Source: Candidatus Bathyarchaeota archaeon | GTDB taxonomy: Archaea; Thermoproteota; Bathyarchaeia; TCS64 | Direction of reading: 5' to 3' | DNA: 16,802 nt | Assembly: GCA_003662205.1 (NCBI GenBank) | Contig: QMXQ01000012.1 | Span: 1-16,802, forward strand | Shown here: positions 6,452 to 13,223 of the stretch, piece by piece | How the letters are laid out: each line of letters opens with the position of its first letter | Position numbering within the stretch: position 1 is the stretch's first letter | The notes under the pieces: model-generated | Seen by the model: the letters and a program-made list of their open reading frames with translations, nothing else | Databases searched by the model: none | Told to the model about the DNA's origin: nothing | Program-made: the position numbers and the translations under genes

Positions 6452-7420
6452 CTAGATTCGGTTGAGCGGATCACCTTTCCGCACAAGAGCCTTAGCGGTC
6501 GCCCTCACCGCTTCGGCGCTTCCTAGCCGGGGGCGCCATCCGAAGGATCTGAGCCTCGACATATCGAGCTGCATCAGCTTCACGTCCCCCTTCCAGCCGC
6601 GGCCGCCATCGACGCCCCCCGTCAGCCTGATCTCGACGCCCTTCAGTCCCATCTCCTCGATGACGATGCGGGCGATGGTCTTCACGTCGACCCTGTCCTC
6701 GGAGCCTATGTTGAGGATCTCGACCCGCTCCTCGGCCCTCTCCGCGCCGAGGACCATCCCCTCTATGCAGTCGTCGACGTATAGGTATGACTTCGACTGG
6801 GTGCCGTCTCCCAGCACCTCCAGCTCCCTCGGGTTCCGCCTCAGCTTCGCCACGAAGTCGTAGATGACGCCGTGGCTGCACCGGGGTCCGACGACGTTCG
6901 CCATCCTGTAGATGACGCAGCGGAAGCCGTACATGGAGGCGTAGGCCGAGGCCAGTGCCTCCGCCGCGAGCTTCGCCGCCCCGTACAGGGAGATGGGCTT
7001 CAGCGGCGCGTACTCCTCCGGCGTGGGCAGGACGGCCGCCTCGCCGTAGACCGTGGAGGATGAGGTGAACACGAGGACCTCGGCGTCCCCCCGCCTGCGG
7101 AGGGCCTCTAGGAGGTTGTAGGTCGCCTCTATGTTCTGCCTGAAGTGGTCCTCGGGGCTCGCTTTCGAGATGCGGACCTCGGGGTTCGCCGCGAGGTGGT
7201 AGACGACGTCGCATCCCTCGACGGCATCCCCCGTCTCGACGGGGTTCAGGAGGTCTCCTCGGACGAAGTCAAAGCGGGGGTCATCCATCCATCTCCCGAG
7301 GTTGTCCAAGCTGCCGGCGCTCAAGTTGTCGAGGACGCGGACCTCCTCCCCGCGTCCCATGAGGTGGTCGACGAGGTGGCTGCCGATGAAGCCCGCTCCT
7401 CCCGTGACGAGAACGCGCAT
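6452..7420 (-). CDS. GalE-type NAD-dependent epimerase/dehydratase (extended SDR)
   Basis: 322 residues from ATG 7420. Rossmann TGGAGFIGSHL (6-16), acidic NAD-selective D31, catalytic SSSTVYG (S120-S122) and YGAAK (Y146, K150). The RGWKGDVKLMQLD segment (274-286) is typical of archaeal UDP-glucose 4-epimerase-like proteins. The likely reaction is interconversion of a UDP- or dTDP-hexose at C4; the exact sugar cannot be told from sequence. Start: ATG 7420 has GGGTGAGG six bases upstream. A GTG at 7432 would add four residues and fits a leaderless transcript from the TATA box at 7451-7459, so the start is not settled. It lies 49 bp after the zinc-ribbon/RDD gene on the same strand and ends against the lower-GC stretch. 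It could supply galactose-type sugars to the glycan genes in the right half of the window. Confidence 0.88.
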   Translation of the reverse strand: MRVLVTGGAGFIGSHLVDHLMGRGEEVRVLDNLSAGSLDNLGRWMDDPRFDFVRGDLLNPVETGDAVEGCDVVYHLAANPEVRISKASPEDHFRQNIEATYNLLEALRRRGDAEVLVFTSSSTVYGEAAVLPTPEEYAPLKPISLYGAAKLAAEALASAYASMYGFRCVIYRMANVVGPRCSHGVIYDFVAKLRRNPRELEVLGDGTQSKSYLYVDDCIEGMVLGAERAEERVEILNIGSEDRVDVKTIARIVIEEMGLKGVEIRLTGGVDGGRGWKGDVKLMQLDMSRLRSFGWRPRLGSAEAVRATAKALVRKGDPLNRI

Positions 7421-7450
7421 GGGTTGCCTCACCCTTTGTGTCTGTTCCCA

Positions 7451-7459
7451 GATATTATC
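7451..7459 (-). promoter_or_regulatory. TATA box of the minus-strand epimerase
   Basis: GATAATATC on the minus strand, in the 49-bp gap between two genes of the same strand. Its centre predicts a transcript start near 7429-7432, so the gene need not depend on read-through from the RDD gene. Confidence 0.45.
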
Positions 7460-7469
7460 AAGCCTTCGG

Positions 7470-8525
7470 CTAGAGCCGGTCGTGCATCAGGTAGGATACG
7501 GCCGAGCTCAGGAAGATGAAGACGCCGAGGGCTATGACGAGCAAGGGCAGCAGAACGGTCAACGGCATGAGCCTCGAGACATACTCCTTGAGCAGGAAGG
7601 CGGCCGTGAGCATGAACGCTCCGCCGAAGGCGTCCGAGACGCCCTCCCGTCGATTTACCCCCGAGACGACCCGGATGACGGCGAGGGCTAGGCTCCAGAC
7701 ACCCAGGGCTGAGAGTAGCCATATGAGGGGTTGGATGAGCGGGGTGGGGATCATGGCGGGTCCCGCCTTCTCCCATCCCCTCAGCCACGTGAGGACCTCG
7801 GAGGGGATGCCGGGGTGGAGGATGAAGACCGAGGCCAGGATGATGAGGATGACGCCGGCGCTGACCCCGCCCAGGGGATCGTCCCTCTTCCTCGGGGGCG
7901 GCGCGTACCTCCTCTCCCCCGCGGGTCTGCGCGCAGCCGGCGCGCCTGGAGGTCTGCCTCTGAGGCTGATGACCTTCGTCCCTGCGATCTGGTCCGTGTA
8001 CTTCTGCCGTGGGTCAAAGCGGGACAGCAGTCCGATGAGGATGTCGAGCAGGAGCAGCGCCCAGTAGACCTTGCTTATGTTCCTGATCAGGGCCTTCATG
8101 AAGGAGGGGGGATTGCCCTCGGCGTCGACGACCTTCAGCCCCATGAACTGTTTGCCGATGCTGGCGCCGTATCCCCCCTCGATGAGGGTGAAGTAGAGCA
8201 CCTGGACGACGCCCATGGAGAGAGGGAGGCCGAAGACGCCCCTCCACGTCCACCACCGCCCGTTAATCAGCGCGCCGATGATGAGGGGGAAGGTCAGCAG
8301 CCAGCCGATGACGGCGGCTGTTACGCCGACTATGATGGAGTCGATGATATAGGCGACCAGCCGGCTCCCCCAGTTCCACTGGACCTCGCGGTCCATCATC
8401 AGCAGATCCAGGCCCGTGCCCACCTTCCAGTCCTCCTCAGCCCCCCTACGCACCTGCGAGCCGCAGAAAGGGCAGTAGACAGCTCCTCGGGGCACCTCTC
8501 GTCCGCAGTTAGGGCAGAAGGGCAT
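7470..8525 (-). CDS. Zinc-ribbon plus RDD-family membrane protein
   Basis: 351 residues from ATG 8525. It opens with a double-CxxC zinc ribbon (CPNC and CPFC; C4, C7, C18, C21) on the cytoplasmic side. An RDD domain follows, with R55 at the start of the first membrane helix, GASIGKQFMGLKVVD (120-134) and the DPRQKYTDQ segment (171-179). A basic, Pro/Arg-rich linker (about 189-216) leads to a second hydrophobic block with about four helices (roughly 222-240, 260-290, 300-315, 320-345). RDD proteins are small multi-pass membrane proteins of mostly unknown role, some linked to transport or ion exchange. Here a ribbon is fused in front and an extra membrane module behind, so this is longer than a plain RDD protein. 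The frame is open further upstream, but that stretch is AT-rich and includes the promoter, so MPFCPNC is the better start. Confidence 0.8.
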   Translation of the reverse strand: MPFCPNCGREVPRGAVYCPFCGSQVRRGAEEDWKVGTGLDLLMMDREVQWNWGSRLVAYIIDSIIVGVTAAVIGWLLTFPLIIGALINGRWWTWRGVFGLPLSMGVVQVLYFTLIEGGYGASIGKQFMGLKVVDAEGNPPSFMKALIRNISKVYWALLLLDILIGLLSRFDPRQKYTDQIAGTKVISLRGRPPGAPAARRPAGERRYAPPPRKRDDPLGGVSAGVILIILASVFILHPGIPSEVLTWLRGWEKAGPAMIPTPLIQPLIWLLSALGVWSLALAVIRVVSGVNRREGVSDAFGGAFMLTAAFLLKEYVSRLMPLTVLLPLLVIALGVFIFLSSAVSYLMHDRL

Positions 8526-8560
8526 CTCATCAACCCGGGTAATGGTTAGCTGAGACGTGG

Positions 8561-8572
8561 AATATAAATAAT
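8561..8572 (-). promoter_or_regulatory. TATA box of the zinc-ribbon/RDD gene
   Basis: TTATTTATATT on the minus strand, about 40 bp upstream of ATG 8525. It predicts a transcript start near 8540 and a leader of about 15 bases, which supports the ATG at 8525 over starts further upstream. Confidence 0.5.
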
Positions 8573-8693
8573 TGATGAGCCGCCATTCGCTCAGCTCTCC
8601 GTCGTTTTCGCATAGTGAACTGTCCGTGGGACGAGAGAAAAGAGGGCACACAACCGATTAATAATTCATCTTTATCTCTCCCGTCTGATTCAA

Positions 8694-8861
8694 GTGGATA
8701 AATTGAAGGGCGATCCTTACAGGAGCTGGTTTCTCTCAAGGTTTAAGGAGTTGGGCATAGAGCCCATACCCGTGGAGGCCGCCGAGAGGGGATCCAAGGG
8801 CGGACCCACGGACAAGGCGGGATCTAAACGTTCTCGGCGAGGTCGGGGCTGCGGGAGTTGA
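8694..8861 (+). CDS. Small hypothetical protein, 55 codons, possibly a truncated gene
   Basis: From GTG 8694 the frame reads MDKLKGDPYRSWFLSRFKEL, then GIEPIPVEAAERGSKGGPTD and a basic tail ending at TGA 8859-8861. Codons 5-44 use the same GC-rich, AGG-preferring style as the neighbours and give an amphipathic, protein-like sequence, unlike the usual antisense shadows. An AT-rich box (ATTAATAATT, 8658-8667) stands about 26 bp before a predicted start near 8688, so the transcript would have almost no leader; no ribosome site is seen. The last dozen codons (KRSRRGRGCGS) run antisense through the end of the TrmB gene. They may be spurious, which would fit a gene that lost its original 3' end. 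I do not recognise the family. No membrane segment or cysteine cluster is seen. It is either a genuine small protein or a remnant. Confidence 0.45.
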   Translation: MDKLKGDPYRSWFLSRFKELGIEPIPVEAAERGSKGGPTDKAGSKRSRRGRGCGS

Positions 8862-9678
8862 ACCGCCACATGAGGTCGAACATGCTCGCCAGACCCTTGA
8901 CGACCCCCGGATGAGCGGTGATGGCTGCCTCCCTGAGGAAGAAGGGTACGCCCACCTCCTCGACGAGGAAGAGGGCCCTCCCGCCTCCCTCGGGGTCTAC
9001 GATGCAGCCGCGGATGATCACCTCGTCGGAGACCCGTATCTCCGCGGCCCCGCCCAGGATTTTCCTCATCTTTCCGATGACCTCGTCCCGCTTCCTCCGG
9101 TCGTCGTCGCTCAGCCGCTTGGCCGACATCATGAGGATCCGGATGGAGACGCCGCGGGAGGCGGCTGCCTCCAGGTCGTCGATGACCTCGGGGAAGTACT
9201 CCATCGCCCGGGTGAGGACTAGGATCTCCCTCTTGGCGCCGCGGTAGAGCTTCTTCGTCTCGTCGATGGAGACGTCTCCGACGCTCACGATGCGAAGGAG
9301 GGGGACCCGGGCCTCTGCTTTTCCGCCCTTCATGAAGACCTCCTCCGCGGCGGAGGTGAACTCGTCGGTGTAGGACTCTATGACCCTGAGCCTCCTGCGG
9401 ATCTCGTCACGGGCGTCGGCGATGAGGGCGTTGGCGATGTCGGTCGGCGTCATGGGTGAGTAGAGGGCGGGGCGCCCCGGCCTGACGGTCACCAGCCCCC
9501 TCTGGACGAGCTCGTCCAGGACGCCGTAGATCCGGGCGTTGGGGACGCCGCTCGCCTTGCTCAGCGTCATCGCCTTCGTCTCGCCCAGGTACAGCAGGTG
9601 TGATAGGGCGGATGCCTGGTACTCGTTGAGGCCCATGTTCATCAGGAGGAACTTGACCTTGTTGATCCGCTGCTCCAT
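8824..9678 (-). CDS. TrmB-family transcription regulator
   Basis: 284 residues. The N-terminal TrmB winged helix (about 10-75) shows the signature GLNEYQASALSHLLYLGETK, SKASGVPNARIYGVLDELVQR and GLVTVRPGRPALYSP. A short helix linker with RRRLRVIE follows. The C-terminal domain (about 120-275) has the layout of TrmB proteins with a phospholipase-D-like sensory fold (KREILVLTRAMEYFPEVID, then RGVSIRILMM). Family members sense sugars or metabolites and switch transport or sugar genes. The gene is divergent from the UDP-sulfoquinovose synthase, so that gene and its downstream glycan genes are the obvious candidate targets (inference). Start: ATG 9678, with a TATA box at 9709-9716 giving a leader of about 8 bases, near-leaderless. 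Its 3' end overlaps the small frame on the opposite strand. Confidence 0.85.
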   Translation of the reverse strand: MEQRINKVKFLLMNMGLNEYQASALSHLLYLGETKAMTLSKASGVPNARIYGVLDELVQRGLVTVRPGRPALYSPMTPTDIANALIADARDEIRRRLRVIESYTDEFTSAAEEVFMKGGKAEARVPLLRIVSVGDVSIDETKKLYRGAKREILVLTRAMEYFPEVIDDLEAAASRGVSIRILMMSAKRLSDDDRRKRDEVIGKMRKILGGAAEIRVSDEVIIRGCIVDPEGGGRALFLVEEVGVPFFLREAAITAHPGVVKGLASMFDLMWRFNSRSPDLAENV

Positions 9679-9708
9679 CTTTGCTCGATAATGATCTGGT
9701 TTGGTTGG

Positions 9709-9716
9709 ATATTAAA
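9709..9716 (-). promoter_or_regulatory. TATA box of the trmB-like gene
   Basis: TTTAATAT on the minus strand, centred about 26 bp from a predicted transcript start near 9686, eight bases before ATG 9678. Confidence 0.5.
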
Positions 9717-9750
9717 GGCTGCTGAGGCCGCCCATTCCTCCACAAACTTC

Positions 9751-9766
9751 TTAAACATGTTAATTA
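9751..9766 (+). promoter_or_regulatory. Promoter region of the sulfoquinovose synthase gene with an AACATGTT palindrome
   Basis: TTAATTA at 9760-9766 is a TATA candidate predicting a transcript start near 9789 and a ~30-base leader that includes the AGGTGA ribosome site (9807-9812) before ATG 9819. It abuts the perfect 8-bp palindrome AACATGTT (9754-9761), a possible site for the divergent TrmB regulator. A second TATA candidate is TAATAT at 9781-9786. Confidence 0.4.
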
Positions 9767-9818
9767 CTATTGAGTGGTGGTAATATCTAATTCAGAGCAG
9801 TGAACTAGGTGAAGGATC

Positions 9819-10973
9819 ATGAAGGTTATGATCATGGGGATGGACGGCTACCTCGGCTGGACCCTCGCCATGCACCTCTCGGGCAGGGGGCACGAGGTCT
9901 GCGGGGTGGACAACTTCTCAAGGCGCAGGAACGTCAAGGAGCTGGGGTCGTGGTCCGCGACCCCCATCAGATCCATGGAGCAGAGGCTCAAAGCGTATAA
10001 GAGGGCGACGGGCAGGGAGATCGAGTTCTACGAGGGCGACCTCACCCACTACGATTTCACCGAGCTGGTCATCAAGAAGGAGAGGCCCGACACCATCGTC
10101 CACCTGGGGGAGATCCCGTCGGCGCCCTACAGCATGATCGACGTCGAGCACTGCAACTACACCCAGATGAACAACATCATCGGCACCAACAACATCCTCT
10201 TCGCGATGCACAAGCACGCGCCCGACTGTCACCTCCTCAAGCTGGGGACCATGGGCGAGTACGGGACGCCGAACCTGGACATCCCCGAGGGTTTCTTCGA
10301 GATCGAGTACCGGGGGCGCAGGGACAGGCTCCCCTTCCCCAGGCAGCCGGGTAGCTGGTACCACCTGACGAAGGTGCACGACACCTTCAACATCATGTTC
10401 GCCTGCAAGATATGGCGGCTCAGGAGCACCGACATCATGCAGGGGGTCGTCCACGGCATCGTCACCGACGACATGGTCAACGACGACCTCCTCACCCGCT
10501 TCGACTTCGACCAGTGCTGGGGCACCGCCCTCAACAGGTTCTGCGCCCAGGCGGTCATAGGCCACGAGCTGACCCCCTACGGCAAGGGCGGGCAGACCCG
10601 GGGGTACATCGCCCTCCGGGACAGCATGCAGTGCCTCACCATCGCGACGGAGAACCCGCCCGACGAGGGCGAGTATCGCGTCTTCAACCAGTTCGACGAG
10701 TGCTACAGCGTCAACGAGCTCGCGGAGCACGTGGTGAAGGTGGCGGGGGAGCTCGGCATCGAGGCGAAGATCTGGAACATCGAGAACCCGCGGCTGGAGG
10801 CGGAGGAGCACTACTACAATCCAGACCACGAGCACCTCCGCAGGCTCGGGTTCAAGCCGATCCACTCCCTCGACCAGGAGCTGAGGATAACCCTGTCCAA
10901 GCTGATGGAGTACAGGGACCGCATCGAGGCGAAGAGGGACGCTATACTGCCGACCATCTACTGGACGAAGTAG
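9819..10973 (+). CDS. agl3: UDP-sulfoquinovose synthase (SQD1/Agl3 type)
   Basis: 384 residues, close to the family length. It matches plant SQD1 and archaeal Agl3 along its whole length: GMDGYLGW nucleotide-binding loop (7-14), EVCGVDNFSRR (26-36), SAPYSMID (101-108), KLGTMGEYGTPN (141-152), YHLTKVHD (181-188), ALNRFCAQAVIGH (237-249), YGKGGQTRGYI (254-264), RVFNQF (287-292), EAEEHYYN (327-334). The catalytic set T144, Y181 and K185 is intact. The enzyme uses NAD and sulfite to turn UDP-glucose into UDP-sulfoquinovose, the donor for sulfolipids, and in Sulfolobus for the sulfoquinovose of the S-layer N-glycan. Start: ATG 9819 with AGGTGA. It leads a plus-strand series of epimerase, glycosyltransferase and APS kinase. 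The gene ends in TAG, with a T-run 9 bases later. Membership of the family is close to certain; whether the product is a glycan or a lipid is unknown. Confidence 0.93.
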   Translation: MKVMIMGMDGYLGWTLAMHLSGRGHEVCGVDNFSRRRNVKELGSWSATPIRSMEQRLKAYKRATGREIEFYEGDLTHYDFTELVIKKERPDTIVHLGEIPSAPYSMIDVEHCNYTQMNNIIGTNNILFAMHKHAPDCHLLKLGTMGEYGTPNLDIPEGFFEIEYRGRRDRLPFPRQPGSWYHLTKVHDTFNIMFACKIWRLRSTDIMQGVVHGIVTDDMVNDDLLTRFDFDQCWGTALNRFCAQAVIGHELTPYGKGGQTRGYIALRDSMQCLTIATENPPDEGEYRVFNQFDECYSVNELAEHVVKVAGELGIEAKIWNIENPRLEAEEHYYNPDHEHLRRLGFKPIHSLDQELRITLSKLMEYRDRIEAKRDAILPTIYWTK

Positions 10974-10981
10974 CCCTCCCC

Positions 10982-10990
10982 TTTTTTAAT
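10982..10990 (+). terminator. T-run terminator, also a TATA-like box for the next gene
   Basis: TTTTTTAAT begins 9 bases after the stop of the sulfoquinovose synthase. A T-run of this kind is the usual archaeal termination signal. The same bases could serve as the TATA box of the following epimerase (predicted start near 11013), so the two genes may be separate transcripts. Confidence 0.45.
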
Positions 10991-11024
10991 CCGGATTCGC
11001 TATGAATTCTCTGAGGAGGCGTAG

Positions 11025-11975
11025 ATGCGGGTCGCGGTGACGGGCGGGGCGGGCTACATCGGCTCCACGCTGGTGCGGAGCCTCCTGGACGAGGGGGCGT
11101 CCGTGGTCTCCATCGACAACCTGACGAAGGGGGACTACCGATACTTGAGGGCGCTCGACCATCCCGACCTTGAGCTCGTCGAAGGCGACATAAGGGACCG
11201 GGAGCTTCTCGAAGGGAGCTTCGAGGGCGCGGACGCGGTGGCGCACCTCGCGGCCATGCCGGGGCTGGTCCTCTGTAGGGAGCGCCCGGAGGAGGCCATC
11301 TCCGTCAACATCTACGGGACGCATCAGGTGCTGGAGGCGGCGAGGAGGCTCGACATCGAACGGGTAGTGTTCTGCTCGAGCGCCGCGGTCTACGGGACGC
11401 CGGTGGAGATACCCGTGGACGAGGAGCATCCGCTCCGCCCCCTCAACCTGTACGGGGTCACGAAGCTCGCCGGCGAGAAGCTGATGGAGTGCTACCACAT
11501 GAACCACGGCATGGAGACGGTCAGCCTCCGATTCGGAAACGTCTTCGGCGTAGGGCTGTACACCCACTGGGAGACGGTGATACCGAAGTTCGTCAGGCAG
11601 GGTCTCGGCGGGGAGCCCCTCACCATCTACGGCGACGGGGAGAGCAGCAGGGACTTCGTCCACGTCGAGGACATCGTCCAAGCCATCAAGCTCGCCCTCA
11701 AGACGGAGGGGATCGGCGGGGAGGCGTTCAACGTGGGCGGCGAGACCGTCAAGATCGGGCGCCTCGCGGAGATCGTCTCCGAGGAGATCGAGAAGGCCTC
11801 GGGTAGGGGCGCCAGCGCCGTCCACCTCCCCCCCAGGCCCGGCGAGACGAAGAGGTTCAGCTACAGGCTGGATAAGATCGAGAAGACGCTCGGATACAGG
11901 CCCGGGTGGAGCGTCAGGAAGGGCGTCAGGCAGCTCATAGCCTACAGGCTCAGGCAGATGAAGGGCGAGGGGTAA
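11025..11975 (+). CDS. Second GalE-type NAD-dependent epimerase/dehydratase
   Basis: 316 residues. TGGAGYIGSTL (6-16), NAD-selective D31, catalytic CSSAAVYG (S118-S119) and YGVTK (Y143, K147). The YGDGESSRDFVHVEDIVQA segment (202-220) and RPGETKRF (271-278) are typical of UDP-glucose/UDP-GlcNAc 4-epimerases and related dTDP-sugar enzymes. It lacks the GWKGD segment of the epimerase at 6452-7420, so the two belong to different subgroups and probably act on different sugars. Start: ATG 11025 with a strong GAGGAGG site (11013-11019) five bases upstream. It lies 51 bp after the sulfoquinovose synthase and just before the glycosyltransferase frame, so a shared role in building one glycan is likely. 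Confidence 0.88.
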   Translation: MRVAVTGGAGYIGSTLVRSLLDEGASVVSIDNLTKGDYRYLRALDHPDLELVEGDIRDRELLEGSFEGADAVAHLAAMPGLVLCRERPEEAISVNIYGTHQVLEAARRLDIERVVFCSSAAVYGTPVEIPVDEEHPLRPLNLYGVTKLAGEKLMECYHMNHGMETVSLRFGNVFGVGLYTHWETVIPKFVRQGLGGEPLTIYGDGESSRDFVHVEDIVQAIKLALKTEGIGGEAFNVGGETVKIGRLAEIVSEEIEKASGRGASAVHLPPRPGETKRFSYRLDKIEKTLGYRPGWSVRKGVRQLIAYRLRQMKGEG

Positions 11976-12002
11976 ACCCCTTTGAAGGCGCGGAGGGAAT
12001 AG

Positions 12003-12629
12003 CACAGACCTTCCGTCTCCGCCATCATCCCCGCGTTCAACGAGGAGAGAACCATCGGCGAAGTCGTGAGGGGCGCCCTGGCCCACGCGGATGAGGTCGT
12101 CGTCGTAGACGACGGGAGCACGGACAACACAGCCGCCGTCGCCGCCGAAGCCGGAGCCACGGTCATCAGGCACGAACGCAACCTGGGGGTCTTGGCGGCA
12201 ACCGCCCGCGGGCTGAAGGAGGCGAAGGGGGAGGTCTTGGTCACGCTGGACGCGGACGGGCAGCACGACCCCTCGGAGATCCCGCGCCTCGTCGAGCCCA
12301 TCGCGGAAGGCCGGGCCGACCTCGTGCTGGGGAGAAGACCCTCCCTCCCCCACTTCAGCGAGAGGGTGATCACGGCGCTGACCCGCCTGAAGGTCGACTG
12401 CACGGACGCGAGCACCGGATACAGGGCGATCAGGAAGGGCGTCGCCGAGGGGATGAAGCTCCACGGCTCCTGCCTATGCGGAACCTTCGTCCTGGAGGCC
12501 CGCAGGCTCGGGGCGCGCGTCGCAGAGGTGCCGGTCACCATACGGGAGAGGAGGGAGGGCGGCCGGCGCATCCGGACGAGGCACCTGAAGCAGATACTGT
12601 ATGTCCTCTATGACCTGGTCAAGGGGTGA
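12003..12629 (+). CDS. Family-2 glycosyltransferase (dolichol-P-mannose synthase-like); start codon unresolved
   Basis: From 12003 the frame encodes 208 residues starting HRPSVSAIIPAFNEERTIGE, the canonical GT-A opening. VVVVDDGSTDNT (32-43, nucleotide-binding D36-D37), LDADGQHDP (82-90, metal-binding DxD) and TGYRAI (138-143) follow. It resembles DPM1/DPG-synthase-like enzymes that transfer a sugar from a nucleotide donor to a polyprenyl phosphate; no membrane helix is seen. The only conventional start in this frame inside the gene is GTG 12066, which would remove the opening strand and helix of the fold. The frame upstream is closed by TAG at 12000-12002. Beyond that stop, still in frame, TTG 11982 opens six codons, with GAGGGG nine bases before it and only six bases after the epimerase stop. 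Possible explanations are a TAG in place of a sense codon such as TGG, an unconventional start near 12003, or a sequence error. Confidence 0.75.
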   Translation, partial: HRPSVSAIIPAFNEERTIGEVVRGALAHADEVVVVDDGSTDNTAAVAAEAGATVIRHERNLGVLAATARGLKEAKGEVLVTLDADGQHDPSEIPRLVEPIAEGRADLVLGRRPSLPHFSERVITALTRLKVDCTDASTGYRAIRKGVAEGMKLHGSCLCGTFVLEARRLGARVAEVPVTIRERREGGRRIRTRHLKQILYVLYDLVKG

Positions 12630-12636
12630 AAGAAAG

Positions 12637-12644
12637 TTATTTAT
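12637..12644 (+). promoter_or_regulatory. TATA box of the APS kinase gene
   Basis: TTATTTAT in the 58-bp gap after the glycosyltransferase. It predicts a transcript start near 12666 and a leader of about 22 bases before TTG 12688. Confidence 0.45.
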
Positions 12645-12687
12645 CCCCTCCGCCCCGGTTAAGGGATGCTGATTGGATGTGTAGATA

Positions 12688-13215
12688 TTGGAGAAGGGTT
12701 TCGTCTTATGGTTCACAGGTCTCCCGGCATCGGGTAAGACGACCATAGCGCGCCTCGTGAAGAAGGAGCTCCTGAGCCTCGGGCGCAGGGTGGAGCTGCT
12801 CGACGGCGACGACCTGAGGAAGAAGCTCGACCCCGAGATCGGCTTCAGCCCCGAGGACAGGGCGATCCACATCAGGCGGGTGGCATACGTCAGCGAGCTC
12901 CTGGCCAGGAACGGCGTGGCGGTGCTCGTCTGCCTCGTCTCCCCCTACATCCACACGCGCGCCGCGGCCCGGGAGCTGGTGGGCGACAAGTTCATCGAAG
13001 TCTACGTCAAGTGCTCCCTGGAGACCTGCATCCGCCGCGATCCGAAGGGGCTCTACAAACGGGCGCTGGCGGGGGAGATCACGAACATGACGGGCATCGG
13101 AGATCCCTACGAAGAGCCGCCCAACCCCGAGGTCGTGGTGGACACGGAGAAGAACACGGCGGAGGAGAACGCTGGAATCGTCCTCGCGAAGCTCAGGGAG
13201 CTGGGCCACATATAG
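12688..13215 (+). CDS. cysC: Adenylylsulfate (APS) kinase
   Basis: 175 residues, full length for a stand-alone APS kinase. P-loop GLPASGKTT (11-19), LLDGDDLRKKL (37-47), GFSPEDRAIHIRRVAYVSELL (52-72), the SPY of LVSPYIHTR (S85, the phosphoryl-acceptor position of the family), KGLYKRALAGEI (120-131), NMTGIGDPYE (133-142) and VVVDT (149-153). It phosphorylates APS with ATP to PAPS, the sulfate donor of sulfotransferases and the substrate for PAPS reduction to sulfite. Start: TTG 12688, since an in-frame TAG lies two codons earlier and no ATG is available; the ribosome site is weak. It has its own TATA box. No ATP sulfurylase, PAPS reductase or sulfotransferase is in the window. With the sulfoquinovose synthase nearby (which needs sulfite), it suggests a sulfur-for-glycan supply line. 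It ends 8 bp from the convergent RAM-domain gene. Confidence 0.92.
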   Translation: MEKGFVLWFTGLPASGKTTIARLVKKELLSLGRRVELLDGDDLRKKLDPEIGFSPEDRAIHIRRVAYVSELLARNGVAVLVCLVSPYIHTRAAARELVGDKFIEVYVKCSLETCIRRDPKGLYKRALAGEITNMTGIGDPYEEPPNPEVVVDTEKNTAEENAGIVLAKLRELGHI

Positions 13216-13223
13216 AAGAAGGC

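Noticed and set aside
6273..6455. 60-codon plus-strand frame in the lower-GC stretch
   Set aside because: No ribosome site worth the name, codon use unlike every other gene here, no motif, and its end overlaps the epimerase stop. Kept only as a note on the intergenic stretch.
8526..8651. N-terminal extension of the zinc-ribbon/RDD protein to 8651
   Set aside because: The extra 42 codons are AT-rich, include the TATA box at 8561-8572, and lie before a typical MPFCPNC ribbon start.
8530..8739. 69-codon minus-strand frame upstream of the RDD gene
   Set aside because: It covers the AT-rich promoter of the RDD gene, has no coding-like composition and overlaps the better plus-strand small frame.
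9918..10865. 315-codon open frame opposite the sulfoquinovose synthase
   Set aside because: Antisense shadow of a gene with full-length family similarity; its product is L/V/E/D-rich with no motif.
12000..12002. TAG read as pyrrolysine in the glycosyltransferase
   Set aside because: At least eight genes in this window end with TAG, no Pyl genes are visible, and GT2 enzymes are not known Pyl proteins. Mutation, error or unconventional initiation is more likely.
10986..12464. Long 492-codon open frame on the minus strand opposite the epimerase and glycosyltransferase
   Set aside because: It is antisense to two clearly recognisable enzymes. The GC-rich codon pattern keeps the opposite frame free of stops, and its product is a low-complexity R/D/V/L-rich sequence.
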